A stretch of DNA of 34,314 nt, taken from positions 1 to 34,314 of IMG/VR virus record IMGVR_UViG_3300007363_000020; one strand, given 5' to 3'. This DNA comes from a virus. Numbering within the stretch: position 1 is the first letter of the stretch; each line of letters begins with the position of its first letter. Shown here in pieces: positions 12,471 to 20,374 of the stretch. Below the pieces are notes generated by a model. It searched no databases. It had not been told where the DNA came from and saw nothing but the letters and a program-made list of their open reading frames with translations. The position numbers were made by a program, and so were the translations under genes.

Positions 12471-12959
12471 TTATAGTGTTTGAATTGTAAGGATTGCCGA
12501 AGCCACGGCGCCGATGCTTAGACCCGTCAGGCACTCGGCTATTTTCCAATAGAACCCAAATCTTTTAGAAGCAACCATACCAAACCCAAAAACAAGGCTG
12601 CAAACGCCACTAAGCTGAAGCAGTACCACAAGAGAGCCAAATCGCAGAGCCAGGGGAAACTGGCAGAATCCATACAGGAATCCCAAGAGGAATACATAAG
12701 GCCAATATAGCGTTTTAAGGCGTCTTGCAAAATCGTCACCGTATCCAGGGCCAAACCCGATCAGCCCAAACGTCAGCCCCGCGTAAAGCGCGAATTGCCA
12801 CCCAGAAAGGCCGTAGGAATAAGCGAAAGCGCAAAGGACAGCCGGAACCCCTAGCTTTCTCAAAAGTTTTAGCCCAGACCCGCCAAGCCCCCAAAGAGCC
12901 GCCGTTATGAACGGAAGGCACAAAATAACATCGTGATCGAAGAAAAAAAAATGTTTCAC
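12471..12959 (-). CDS. 162-aa multi-span membrane protein
   Basis: Very hydrophobic; four or five predicted spans with Gly/Phe/Leu-rich composition and an R-R-L-K loop near residue 79-82. It is the last gene of the late block and follows the smaller membrane protein with a few bases between. The size and span number exceed typical holins. It could be an exclusion or lysogenic-conversion protein; no family recognised. Confidence 0.6.
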   Translation of the reverse strand: MKHFFFFDHDVILCLPFITAALWGLGGSGLKLLRKLGVPAVLCAFAYSYGLSGWQFALYAGLTFGLIGFGPGYGDDFARRLKTLYWPYVFLLGFLYGFCQFPLALRFGSLVVLLQLSGVCSLVFGFGMVASKRFGFYWKIAECLTGLSIGAVASAILTIQTL

Positions 12960-12965
12960 GTTAAA

Positions 12966-13331
12966 CTAAATATGAAAGACAAAATGAAGGAAAAGGTACA
13001 CCGCAAACAAAAGCCAAGACAAGTAACACGCCCATGCTTTTAAAGGCGAATATTCCGGCTTTGTCTTGTCGTTCAAAGCCCAATTATCCCGGCTAATCGT
13101 GCGCTTGTTGCTGAATCTCCCAACCCCGTAAAGCAACCCGGCCACAATCCCGCCAAAAGCCAAGCTGATTGAAATATTGAGAATATTCCCCGGCTGAAGA
13201 ATCCCCAAAAGCTCGGCTCCCACAACGACCATGCAAATTGCCGTCCAAGCAAAGCACCAAGTCCACCGCTTAGCCCAAGCGTGAGCGCCCATTAAAATGA
13301 AATAAGGAATTAAGATTTTTACAGCGTCCAT
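12966..13331 (-). CDS. 121-aa membrane protein
   Basis: The start at 13331 is chosen: GGGGAGATA lies before the ATG, which overlaps the lipoprotein stop (TAATG). Three hydrophobic segments (about residues 5-15, 22-42 and 48-66) plus a C-terminal W/F/L-rich one. Function is unknown; it belongs to the string of small envelope proteins at the end of the late operon. Confidence 0.6.
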   Translation of the reverse strand: MDAVKILIPYFILMGAHAWAKRWTWCFAWTAICMVVVGAELLGILQPGNILNISISLAFGGIVAGLLYGVGRFSNKRTISRDNWALNDKTKPEYSPLKAWACYLSWLLFAVYLFLHFVFHI

Positions 13332-13558
13332 TATCTCCCCTTTTCTATTCGGTTCCACGCATCAAGAGACAGCCAGTAACCGTCCTTCTGCGTGATGACG
13401 TTGTAAGTTTTTCCTTCGTCCGTTGGGAGAGCCACGTTGTTTATAATTACGCCCTTTGGTATTCGAATCATATCCTCAACCCCGCCGACTACTGCCGGGC
13501 GAGAATGAGCGCAACCGCTAAGCGCCGCGCTTAGTATTAAGATCGTCCAAAAACGCAT
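13331..13558 (-). CDS. 75-aa outer-membrane-type lipoprotein (o-spanin candidate)
   Basis: The N-terminal signal of 15 residues ends in the lipobox L-S-G-C (C16), so a ~60-aa lipidated protein would be exported. The start was chosen at M-R-F-W because AAGGGGGAT precedes it. The gene begins inside the upstream 65-aa gene in another frame (41-bp overlap), the layout typical of Rz/Rz1 spanin pairs. However, the mature part is not Pro-rich and contains a beta-like GYWLSLDAW segment, so spanin function is only a positional guess. Confidence 0.65.
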   Translation of the reverse strand: MRFWTILILSAALSGCAHSRPAVVGGVEDMIRIPKGVIINNVALPTDEGKTYNVITQKDGYWLSLDAWNRIEKGR

Positions 13559-13715
13559 CGTAATCCCCCTTTTTGACATCAGTATCCATTCGCTTTTGAG
13601 CATCTTCTTTCTTTTGATTCTTCGCCCGCCGGCGGTCAACCCAATACGTTGACCACGGCGTCACGAAGTCCAGAATCTTTTTTAGTAACTCAATCGCCCC
13701 GGTTATCCAGTCCAT
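13518..13715 (-). CDS. 65-aa small protein overlapping the lipoprotein gene
   Basis: An amphipathic N-terminus (I-T-G-A-I-E-L-L-K-K-I-L-D-F-V) is followed by W-S-T-Y-W-V-D-R-R-R and a highly charged tail. No clear membrane span of normal length, so it is not a standard Rz i-spanin. It is placed directly after the holin-like gene with one base between, in the lysis-like cassette. Confidence 0.55.
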   Translation of the reverse strand: MDWITGAIELLKKILDFVTPWSTYWVDRRRAKNQKKEDAQKRMDTDVKKGDYDAFLDDLNTKRGA

Positions 13716-13716
13716 T

Positions 13717-13923
13717 TTATTTCTTCTGGAAAATCTTGTTGGCTACGAATTTTCCAAGCAATTCGGCTAGGTCGTTATCCCATTTCCACGGTGTATAGGG
13801 AGCGATCAAGCTGATGACGCCTTCAACGCCTTTCAAAAATGCTCCAAGAGCAACGATAGCCACAAGAATCTGCGCCCAAATTTCACCTGAATGTGCAATT
13901 ACAAACTTGACCAATTCGATCAT
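13717..13923 (-). CDS. 68-aa holin-like small membrane protein
   Basis: One hydrophobic segment (residues 15-42) followed by A-P-Y-T-P-W-K-W-D-N-D-L and an amphipathic basic tail. This layout (short N-term, span, T-P-x-x-D-D-like turn, helix) is common among small phage membrane proteins in lysis or tail-end positions, often called holin-like. It has a very strong AAGGAGGAATCAAA Shine-Dalgarno and an ATGA overlap upstream. Confidence 0.55.
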   Translation of the reverse strand: MIELVKFVIAHSGEIWAQILVAIVALGAFLKGVEGVISLIAPYTPWKWDNDLAELLGKFVANKIFQKK

Positions 13924-14066
13924 TTTGATTCCTCCTTTATTAACTCCAGTTCAAATTCGTTGATTTGTTCTAAAAGCTCGTTGCGTCCTATCGTTCCAGA
14001 AAACTGCTGGTGAGCAAATAGCTTCGCTTTTCTCAATAAAGATAAAGCCCGATCTAGCTTGTTCAT
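13920..14066 (-). CDS. 48-aa helical unknown protein
   Basis: A charged, fully helical small protein with ATGA overlaps at both ends (next to the TM/coiled-coil gene and the holin-like gene). A longer frame at the same place in another register is a shadow. Function unknown; position suggests lysis cassette. Confidence 0.55.
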   Translation of the reverse strand: MNKLDRALSLLRKAKLFAHQQFSGTIGRNELLEQINEFELELIKEESK

Positions 14067-14302
14067 TTAATCCCGATAATCGCCGCATGAGCCGATAAAG
14101 CCTCAGAGTGCGAATCAACCTTTTCCCACAGCTTCGATATTTGCTTGTCTCTTTTTTCAAACTCGGTGTCGATCTTAACCAAAGCTAAAAGAATATTATT
14201 AAGCGTTGCGCTTACTTTAGACGCCCACCAGACAGTCGCAAAGGCATGCGCTAAAATTGCAATTACTATTCCCGTCAGTGAAATTATGTTTCCGGCGCTC
14301 AT
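14063..14302 (-). CDS. 79-aa membrane-anchored coiled-coil protein
   Basis: An N-terminal span (about residues 5-28) and then a heptad-like charged helix (E-F-E-K-R-D-K-Q-I-S-K-L-W-E-K-V-D) to the end. This is the architecture of i-spanins (Rz) and of XhlA-type proteins. It starts with an ATG overlapping the stop of the 181-aa secreted protein. Either reading would fit the lysis-like cassette. Confidence 0.6.
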   Translation of the reverse strand: MSAGNIISLTGIVIAILAHAFATVWWASKVSATLNNILLALVKIDTEFEKRDKQISKLWEKVDSHSEALSAHAAIIGIK

Positions 14303-14844
14303 GTGTTTGGATCAGTCTCCGCATCAATCTGGGCTTTAGTGGCTCCCACAACCTGCGCCCAGGTGCGGTTTGGAAGCGTTGTTGTGTTCGGGATATTCCC
14401 TTTATTGATAACTTCATTCACCTTCGCCCTCGTTTCAATCAGCGAGGCCATCACAACCCTAAAAGCGTTCCGCATGGCTTTTGCGTCCGGCGTGTCATTA
14501 GTTAAATAGCTTTTAGCGTTAGTCTTTAAATTATCCGTTATCTGTTGTGCCCAAGCATCATCTACCGCAACCTTCTCGGCGGGACTCATTTCAACAGGAT
14601 AACCGTTCATTTTTTTTAAATATCTTTTATCTACGGTTTTTAGTAAATCCCTAACCATTTCGTATTTTTGTTGAGTGACGTTTTGCCCCAAATCGTAATA
14701 ATCGCAACCCGGAACAGCATTACCACGCAAAGAGAAATTAGATACATTGTTGTTTTGGTCATAACATACCGAAATCCCCGCATATAAAGGAGTAGAAATC
14801 GACAAACCAATTAAAATCGCTGTATTAAAAATTACTCGTTTCAT
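14299..14844 (-). CDS. 181-aa exported protein, tail-fibre-region
   Basis: The start at 14844 follows AGGAGA; it gives a clean Sec signal peptide (basic M-K-R, hydrophobic core, P-L-Y-A/G cleavage near residue 22). The mature part begins with a C-Y-D-Q-N-N-N beta segment and continues as a helical domain with M-S-P-A-E-K-V-A-V-D-D and a C-terminal T-K-A-Q-I-D-A-E. It closes the fibre-like gene group. Function is unknown; a fibre-associated or chaperone-like role is possible. Confidence 0.65.
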   Translation of the reverse strand: MKRVIFNTAILIGLSISTPLYAGISVCYDQNNNVSNFSLRGNAVPGCDYYDLGQNVTQQKYEMVRDLLKTVDKRYLKKMNGYPVEMSPAEKVAVDDAWAQQITDNLKTNAKSYLTNDTPDAKAMRNAFRVVMASLIETRAKVNEVINKGNIPNTTTLPNRTWAQVVGATKAQIDAETDPNT

Positions 14845-14872
14845 GCTAGGGGTTCTCCTATAAAATATTTGT

Positions 14873-15640
14873 TCATAATGGCAATCCACCACCAAACATT
14901 ACTGGTGGCCCAGAAGCTGATCCGTCAACATTACCGTTCACAGTTCCGCTTTTTGCGTTTGAACTTAAATCCCTGTGAGTATTACTTCCGTCCCACATTG
15001 GATCGAAAAAAACTAATCCGCCTGGAACAGCAGAGGGATTAAACATTAACTCAGCCATTGATACGGCTGTGATTTGTTCATTGAAAATTAGAAGATTGCT
15101 CATTTCTCCAGAGTAGTAAGTTGTTCCATTTGGTGAACACGCTCCTGTATGTTGAGTCCCTATCATTAAATCGCAAGTAGTACTTGTATTTATTGCTCTG
15201 GCTGTGCTTGACGCTGTTCCGTCATCTGTGTTATTTACATAATGAACTACATCAGTAATGTTTGTTCCTGTCAAAACAGAACAAACCCAATACCAAGTGC
15301 TTCCGTTGCTAACATCGGTAGTATTGGCAACTTCGTTTCCAGAGTTCACCTCCGTTCTCAATCTGTCTGTGGAGTCGTTTATTTTGAATCGGTACCCACT
15401 TCCGGCTGTTCCGGTGTCCGCATCTCCCCACGATGAAATAGTCAAAAATCCGGAAGAATCATTTGCTTTTATCCAAGAACATATGCTTCTTTTAGAAGTA
15501 CCAGAAACAGGAATGAAAGTTCCCCAAGTTAAATAATCTCCAGAACCATCAAAAGTAGAGCTTGCTCCAGTTTTAGCCTGAGCATTAAAAGAAAATAAAA
15601 ATAAGTATAAAAATATTATTACTAATATTTTTTTACGCAC
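14873..15640 (-). CDS. LamG/concanavalin-like secreted protein
   Basis: A 255-aa protein with a Sec signal peptide (M-R-K-K, long hydrophobic core, N-A-Q-A/K near 22). A LamG-like jelly roll follows: F-D-G-S-G-D-Y-L, I-C-S-W-I-K-A-N-D, W-Y-W-V-C-S-V, and the terminal G-E-M-S-N-L-L-I-F-N-E-Q-I-T typical of the family. LamG folds bind sugars or proteins, so it is a good candidate receptor-binding or decoration domain. The N-terminus overlaps the upstream fibre gene by 8 bp. The C-terminus ends F-G-G-G-L-P-L. Confidence 0.75.
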   Translation of the reverse strand: MRKKILVIIFLYLFLFSFNAQAKTGASSTFDGSGDYLTWGTFIPVSGTSKRSICSWIKANDSSGFLTISSWGDADTGTAGSGYRFKINDSTDRLRTEVNSGNEVANTTDVSNGSTWYWVCSVLTGTNITDVVHYVNNTDDGTASSTARAINTSTTCDLMIGTQHTGACSPNGTTYYSGEMSNLLIFNEQITAVSMAELMFNPSAVPGGLVFFDPMWDGSNTHRDLSSNAKSGTVNGNVDGSASGPPVMFGGGLPL

Positions 15641-17213
15641 GTGGTATGCTCACTCCAAAATTAACCGCTAAACTGTCCTGGCTTGCCGTATCTGAAGAAT
15701 TGCTCCCCTCTCGGCAAAAAACACCCATAACATCTTCGGATGCCGACCATCCGGCAGTTGTTGTGTCCGTTGTCCAGTCAGCTCTTGAGATTTTCCCAAT
15801 TCCAGATTGAACAGCCTGAGCCGATGCCGTAACAACAGTAGCCGCAACGTCAGTAGAAGCCCCAGGTGAAGCTCCGGCGTTGTGTCTGAATGACCAAACA
15901 ACATTACCCGTATCTAAAACTGAATTTTTAAAATCAACAAATATATCAACCACACCCCCAGATTGAACGTCCGGGGGAACATGGAAATTTACAGTCCTGC
16001 ACTCTGGAGTGGCAGAATCAAAAGCAACCGTTAATTCATCAAAGCTAACCGCGTTTGCTAATTTTGATATTGGCGGGATTGAATCTCCAACAGCCTCAAG
16101 CGGAAGCGTTGCTGAAGCAGGCCAGAAATATTCCTTTTTAGGTTTAGAGCTTCCTGAAGGAGTAGCCCAAGTCCCGTCACCTCGCCAATAAGTCGAAGAT
16201 GAAGCTGAAGTCCCGCTGTTTAAGTTTGTAACCGGCAAGTTTCCAGTTACGTCAGCAGAGGCTAAATTAACAGCCCTTGCTGCTGCGTCCTGATTTCCGG
16301 CGTTGATATGCACAAAGCCTGTGCCTGTTGGTACGGTACCCGCTCCCCCCGTCTGATCCGTCCCGCAGGAGAAAGCGTTTGTTGCGTTATCGTAAAGAAG
16401 CTTTGAGGTCGTGGCATTTGAACACGAAGGAAGCGCAGGAAAGTCAAATCCAGTTCCGAGATTATTCCCAACCGCTACAGCGTCACTTGAAATCGTCGTG
16501 GCACCCAACCCACCGTTACCGATGCCAACCGTTCCAAGCCCCAAACTGATAGCCGCGCCCTCACTTCCGGCGGCTCCACCAGAAAGCGGTGAGGTTGTCG
16601 CTACGCTTGCAACATAATTCCCGCTCGTTTCAGTCCCCAAAGCCACGCAGTCGGTACAAGCAACGCCAGTCGCATTTCCTGCTTCAGCATCTCCGGCGGC
16701 GTAGTTTCCAGTCGTGTCAGTTCCTAAAGCTACGGAATCCGGCTGAATCGTGGTCGTGGTACCGCCCGCTGATGTTGCAACGTCACCAGTTAGAGCCTTT
16801 GTTGACACCCCGCCATCCGCGCGCACCGTAAAGACGTTAGTATCAAAAGAGGCAATCCCTGGAGCCGTGGTCGTGGCAATATCCCCAGAAACCTTAATCT
16901 TGGTACCGGCCACAACCGAGGCCTTCAATCCCGTTGTAAAATCAATCGTATCCGCTGAAACAAGAAAAACACCATCTTCTGAAGTTCTGATCGTTCCTCC
17001 ACCGGCCACGGAGTCATCAGCGGCACAAGCCCACCTCGTGCCGTTGTACTTTAAAATCTGACCATTAGCGCAAGTCGTTACCTGCACATCATCAACCGAA
17101 GAAACCCCAACATAATCAAGCTTCCCAGTAAATGCGTTGTAGGTAGTCTTATACCCCGCAAAAGCCGGAGTCGAAGCGATCAAAAACAGAGCAAGAAGAA
17201 TGTATTTTTTCAT
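15633..17213 (-). CDS. long tail-fibre-like protein with signal peptide
   Basis: The 526-aa protein starts with a textbook signal peptide (M-K-K-Y-I-L-L-A-L..., P-A-F-A/G at 19). It then carries beta-rich, Thr/Gly/Ala-rich fibre repeats: V-A-L-G-T-x-T-x-G-N-Y occurs twice (about residues 160 and 190), along with G-G-L-G-A-T-T-I and S-G-T-S-A-S-S-S-T-Y-W-R-G-D-G-T-W, all common in phage tail fibres from metagenomes. The C-terminal 150 residues form a different, globular domain, probably the receptor tip. Its start overlaps the previous stop (TAATG). Confidence 0.75.
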   Translation of the reverse strand: MKKYILLALFLIASTPAFAGYKTTYNAFTGKLDYVGVSSVDDVQVTTCANGQILKYNGTRWACAADDSVAGGGTIRTSEDGVFLVSADTIDFTTGLKASVVAGTKIKVSGDIATTTAPGIASFDTNVFTVRADGGVSTKALTGDVATSAGGTTTTIQPDSVALGTDTTGNYAAGDAEAGNATGVACTDCVALGTETSGNYVASVATTSPLSGGAAGSEGAAISLGLGTVGIGNGGLGATTISSDAVAVGNNLGTGFDFPALPSCSNATTSKLLYDNATNAFSCGTDQTGGAGTVPTGTGFVHINAGNQDAAARAVNLASADVTGNLPVTNLNSGTSASSSTYWRGDGTWATPSGSSKPKKEYFWPASATLPLEAVGDSIPPISKLANAVSFDELTVAFDSATPECRTVNFHVPPDVQSGGVVDIFVDFKNSVLDTGNVVWSFRHNAGASPGASTDVAATVVTASAQAVQSGIGKISRADWTTDTTTAGWSASEDVMGVFCREGSNSSDTASQDSLAVNFGVSIPRA

Positions 17214-17458
17214 TATGAATAGACGTATCCCGTTCTATCGTTCCAGACGAAGTTAAAATCCGCAGAGCCTCCGGCGAATTGAATATCCGTAATGAATCCT
17301 CCGGCGTCATACGTCAGCTTCTTGATCTGCCACTTGGACGCAGTCTTAGCGGTGCCAGGCAGAGCAAGGCCGATATATTCATCATTCCCGTTCGCGTCTT
17401 TTGACTTCGCTGTGGTGTAAAGCAGTTCCCCGGCGATAAGGTTATTTTGCGATCCCAT
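17213..17458 (-). CDS. 81-aa small beta-rich tail protein
   Basis: Sequence of the type A-S-K-W-Q-I-K-K-L-T-Y-D-A-G-G...D-F-N-F-V-W-N-D-R-T-G-Y-V-Y, a pattern I know from small proteins next to fibre genes in metagenomic phages (tail/fibre-associated). Function is unproven. It is placed between the coiled-coil protein and the long fibre gene, with stop/start overlaps on both sides. Confidence 0.6.
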   Translation of the reverse strand: MGSQNNLIAGELLYTTAKSKDANGNDEYIGLALPGTAKTASKWQIKKLTYDAGGFITDIQFAGGSADFNFVWNDRTGYVYS

Positions 17459-17892
17459 TATTTGAGCCTTTCAATTCCCTCAAAAACGCTCTTAATAAAC
17501 GCCTCACGCTTCAGGATGTCGGCTTCTTTGGCCTTAATCGCTTCCTCGCGCTCAAAAAGAGCCTTCCGGGTATTCCCGCTTTCTTTACGGCTTTCCTCAA
17601 GTCTTGAAAGCTCGTATTGAATCTCCCCGCGTTGACGGGCGATTCCTTCCTCTGTCTTTCTGAGGCTGTTGATCAAATCAGAGGTCTTTTTCTGCTCGGC
17701 CAGAAGGTCGTTCTTCTTCTTTCCGATTTCTTCGTTGATCTTCTGCGCTTCAGATTTTAAAACGTCAACCTTCCTTTCCTCGCCCTTTCTCCAGTCCGTG
17801 ATTTTGGCCTTTTCTGACTCTAGGCGGTCGATTTCTCCCCGCAGATTCTTTAAATGCTCGCTCTTGATTGCCACTTCCGTTTCTGATGCCAT
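17458..17892 (-). CDS. 144-aa coiled-coil protein
   Basis: Almost wholly a charged coiled coil (heptads through residues 8-130), with a short non-helical end. This could be a tail-fibre chaperone, a fibre connector or a tail rod. It is the first late gene downstream of the plus-strand microprotein cassette, with AAAGGAGAAG as a good Shine-Dalgarno. Confidence 0.65.
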   Translation of the reverse strand: MASETEVAIKSEHLKNLRGEIDRLESEKAKITDWRKGEERKVDVLKSEAQKINEEIGKKKNDLLAEQKKTSDLINSLRKTEEGIARQRGEIQYELSRLEESRKESGNTRKALFEREEAIKAKEADILKREAFIKSVFEGIERLK

Positions 17893-17911
17893 TTTCTTCT
17901 CCTTTTTAATT

Positions 17912-17940
17912 TTTACACAAAATTTTAAAGCTGTTGTAAT
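17912..17940 (+). promoter_or_regulatory. plus-strand sigma-70-type promoter of the microprotein cassette
   Basis: -35 TTTACA at 17912-17917, 17-bp spacer, -10 TGTAAT at 17935-17940; each element matches the consensus at 5 of 6. The predicted start, near 17947, leaves a ~27-base leader with AGGGGG before the first ATG. A dyad ATCCCC...GGGGAT (17943-17948, 17961-17966) overlaps the start and the Shine-Dalgarno and could be an operator. Confidence 0.65.
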
Positions 17941-17973
17941 CTATCCCCGCAATCCGATAGGGGGATCAGTTAA

Positions 17974-18087
17974 ATGAAAACAAAAGACAAGCTTTTTTGG
18001 GAAACCATATGGTCTTTCTTTTTATTCGGAGTTTTATTGATCTTTATCCTTTTTTTGGGCATTTGGTTAATCATTGATTTGCTCTAA
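17974..18087 (+). CDS. 37-aa single-span membrane microprotein 1
   Basis: Plus strand: short basic N-terminus (M-K-T-K-D-K), then a hydrophobic segment from about residue 11 to 34 (F, L, I, W rich), ending I-D-L-L. Shine-Dalgarno AGGGGG, 9 bases from ATG. It is the first of three small membrane proteins facing opposite to every other gene. Type I toxin-like peptides, phage exclusion proteins and holin-like microproteins all look like this; sequence alone does not choose. Confidence 0.6.
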   Translation: MKTKDKLFWETIWSFFLFGVLLIFILFLGIWLIIDLL

Positions 18088-18088
18088 A

Positions 18089-18157
18089 ATGCTTTGCATT
18101 ATAGGAATCGTTTCTTTGATTTTTTTATTTGTATATCATTGGTTAAATTCTGATTAG
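18089..18157 (+). CDS. 22-aa hydrophobic microprotein 2
   Basis: Its ATG begins one base after the TAA of microprotein 1, so translation could re-initiate; it has no separate Shine-Dalgarno. A single hydrophobic stretch (I-I-G-I-V-S-L-I-F-L-F-V-Y) ends in a polar tail. Support is the coding layout of the cassette only. Confidence 0.4.
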   Translation: MLCIIGIVSLIFLFVYHWLNSD

Positions 18158-18169
18158 CCAGGAGAGAAC

Positions 18170-18238
18170 ATGGCTTGGGTATTGTTAATTGTTGTTTTTT
18201 TAATATGGTACATATCTTCATTTTGGTTCGATAATTAG
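18170..18238 (+). CDS. 22-aa hydrophobic microprotein 3
   Basis: AGGAGAG lies 4 bases before the ATG, a very good Shine-Dalgarno for so small a frame. The peptide is nearly all hydrophobic/aromatic (V-L-L-I-V-V-F-L-I-W-Y-I), with a short polar end. Its last codons overlap the end of the ejection-protein gene on the other strand by 4 bases. Confidence 0.55.
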   Translation: MAWVLLIVVFLIWYISSFWFDN

Positions 18239-19551
18239 CCTAAACGCCTAGAAACCTCACGAAGAGCAGGGCTCAAAACATTCCCAAATGTTTTAGCTCT
18301 CAAAATGTTCTTGGCTAATCCAGTTACGAAATATGGACTTCTCAATAAATCTATTGCCCTATCTCCAGCCAATACACCTGCCGCCGCAATCGGATTTCCT
18401 ACAGCCGCTAAACTCCCAGCCCCCATTCCTGCCAACTTTGGAAGGATTACACTCCTCTGAGAATTAGCCAGTGCTTGCATCAATGATTTTTTAGCTTGGA
18501 TAGCATTGGATTCTTTTTTCAAAATTGGCAATGTTTCCGGCTCAGCTTGTCCAATCTGTTTTTTAATTAGAGAAGCAATCTTTCTTCTTGCTTCCGTTGC
18601 ACCTGGGTTTTCGCTAATGTTTCTATTAAAAGCTGATTCTGGAGTTTCCGAATAAATTGCTTTTTTAATTTCTTGACCACCTGTCAAATCAAGCCCTAAC
18701 ATATCAGGCTCTTCAACTATTTTTTTTACCGGAACACCCAATGAATCTTGAGAATAAACAACTGATTGTTTCATTGGTAATCTTTTCAAAAATTGCTCTT
18801 TAATGTTACTTACCGAAGAAACATCCTCTGGTTTTAACCCAAGAGTTGCATTCTGTTTAGTCGAATCTAGAGAGTTAATTATATCTTGAGCATTTATTCT
18901 TTTTTTGCTTCCGCTGATGATTTTCCCAATCTGTTTCTCTGACTGTTTGATAATATCATCAGCTTTTCCAATCATTCCCTCTCGGCTTCCGTAGATTCCA
19001 GACTCAAGAGCATCTAAGCCCAATCTAGGATTTTTTTTAAGAGCCTGAACGCTTGGACGAATTACGCTGTTCATAATCCTATTGGCTACGGGTTCAGCCA
19101 AACGCCCCAATCCTCGCGCAGCCCCCTCAAACGCCGCAGTTCCAGCGGCTTCTCCTGCTAGGTCGTTTACAATACCTGGGGCTTTCGGTAGTCCGATAGC
19201 GTTTCCGAGCGTACCAAATAATTGACGTGGCTGGCTGTCTCTGGTTCCTCGGATTGCTTTAACTCCTTGACGCATGGCCTGTCCGGCTGTCGCACCCGCA
19301 ACGCTTCCACCAAATGAATTTACGCCAGGAATCGATGAGCCCACAACCTGACCGAGCATGGGGATAGTATCTTCCGGGTTTTGACCGCCCCCCGCCAAAA
19401 ACATTGGGCCTCCTCCTGCGTCAAGAATCTTGTCCTTGAATGTTCTCTTTCTCGCCGGAATGACTTCAGGCGTCACCGTTTTAACAGGCTCATCGTCTAA
19501 AAATCTTCCCTTGTACGTCTTTGAGGGTGCTTCGTCTAAGAATCTTCCCAT
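18235..19551 (-). CDS. 438-aa ejection/internal virion protein
   Basis: Largest of three ejection-type proteins in a row. The N-terminus repeats G-R-F-L-D-x-x-P twice (residues 2-22). It is followed by Gly/Ala-rich, membrane-active segments (G-S-V-A-G-A-T-A-G-Q-A, E-A-A-G-T-A-A-F-E-G-A-A-R-G-L) and a C-terminal Ala/Gly stretch (G-M-G-A-G-S-L-A-A-V-G-N-P-I-A-A-A-G-V-L). Proteins of this sort leave the virion with the DNA and form a channel in the cell envelope (P22 gp16/gp20/gp7 functional group). No enzyme motif is seen. Confidence 0.7.
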   Translation of the reverse strand: MGRFLDEAPSKTYKGRFLDDEPVKTVTPEVIPARKRTFKDKILDAGGGPMFLAGGGQNPEDTIPMLGQVVGSSIPGVNSFGGSVAGATAGQAMRQGVKAIRGTRDSQPRQLFGTLGNAIGLPKAPGIVNDLAGEAAGTAAFEGAARGLGRLAEPVANRIMNSVIRPSVQALKKNPRLGLDALESGIYGSREGMIGKADDIIKQSEKQIGKIISGSKKRINAQDIINSLDSTKQNATLGLKPEDVSSVSNIKEQFLKRLPMKQSVVYSQDSLGVPVKKIVEEPDMLGLDLTGGQEIKKAIYSETPESAFNRNISENPGATEARRKIASLIKKQIGQAEPETLPILKKESNAIQAKKSLMQALANSQRSVILPKLAGMGAGSLAAVGNPIAAAGVLAGDRAIDLLRSPYFVTGLAKNILRAKTFGNVLSPALREVSRRLG

Positions 19552-20372
19552 TAGATTTGATACCTCCGACCTTGAACCGTTACAACGCTTCCAGAAGGAA
19601 GACCAGAAGCGTCCGCTTCCTCTGGTGAGTTAAAAGATTGCCCCACCCGATCCGATACTTGGCCGCTTACTCCTTGATTCGATGGAACGGCAGACCCGCC
19701 ATTCAAAACTTTTCGATGCACGTTTTCAAGATCATCCAAGTATTTCATCGCCTGATCAGGACTAAGCTTTCTGTTTAAAACAGTAGAGGCGCTTTGCAAA
19801 AGGGCTAGTTCTTTTTCGCTCAACGCTCCGAATCCAGTTGATCCTGTTCTGCTAGCCTGTTTCAATTTTGTCATGGTGTCCAAAACGGCCTGAGAGGTAA
19901 GCTTTTTTATATTAGCTTCCCAATTTGACCGCCTGTCATATTCTCCAGGTAAAAGAGTTTTCGGGTCCCATGTAGAAGAAATGTCTCCAAAACGTCCAAA
20001 ATAATCCTTCCCCTTTTTCACTTCTCCGATCGTCTTGATAATGTCCTCAGCCGATGATCTTAAATTTTCATCCTGATTTTCTTTTACCTGTTGCGCTTGT
20101 GCTTGCTTGCCTCTCATTTCATCAAGCTTTGCTTGCTGAAGTTCATTCAGTGGCTTTGGCTGTCCCGCGGGAGATAAAGTCAAATCCTTAACAAGCCTCC
20201 CGCTCGCCTGGTCTCTGACATAACCCGCCGGAGCCGGATCGCTTAAAGACTTCATCTTTTGAAGTTCCATCAGAGTTTTCATCTGACTCAGTGACCTGTT
20301 AGTATTGGCGTTTCTTACAGCCGTGTAATTCTTAACGCCTTCAACAATTCCCTCTCCCAATGTTCTAGCCAT
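19551..20372 (-). CDS. 273-aa ejection/internal virion protein
   Basis: A mostly helical protein: an N-terminal amphipathic start, a long coiled region (residues 60-120), then T-K-L-K-Q-A-S-R-T-G-S-T-G-F-G-A-L-S-E-K-E-L-A-L-L, a pattern frequent in P22-like ejection-side proteins, and a C-terminal F-N-S-P-E-E-A-D-A-S-G-L-P-S-G-S-V-V. It lies between the two other ejection proteins, which supports the role. It overlaps the next gene by 1 bp. Confidence 0.65.
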   Translation of the reverse strand: MARTLGEGIVEGVKNYTAVRNANTNRSLSQMKTLMELQKMKSLSDPAPAGYVRDQASGRLVKDLTLSPAGQPKPLNELQQAKLDEMRGKQAQAQQVKENQDENLRSSAEDIIKTIGEVKKGKDYFGRFGDISSTWDPKTLLPGEYDRRSNWEANIKKLTSQAVLDTMTKLKQASRTGSTGFGALSEKELALLQSASTVLNRKLSPDQAMKYLDDLENVHRKVLNGGSAVPSNQGVSGQVSDRVGQSFNSPEEADASGLPSGSVVTVQGRRYQI

Positions 20373-20374
20373 GA

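Noticed and set aside
13951-14160. 69-aa frame overlapping the 79-aa TM protein and the 48-aa protein
   Set aside because: Two overlapping-stop genes (ATGA overlaps at 13920 and 14063) explain the region better; the 69-aa frame lacks a Shine-Dalgarno.
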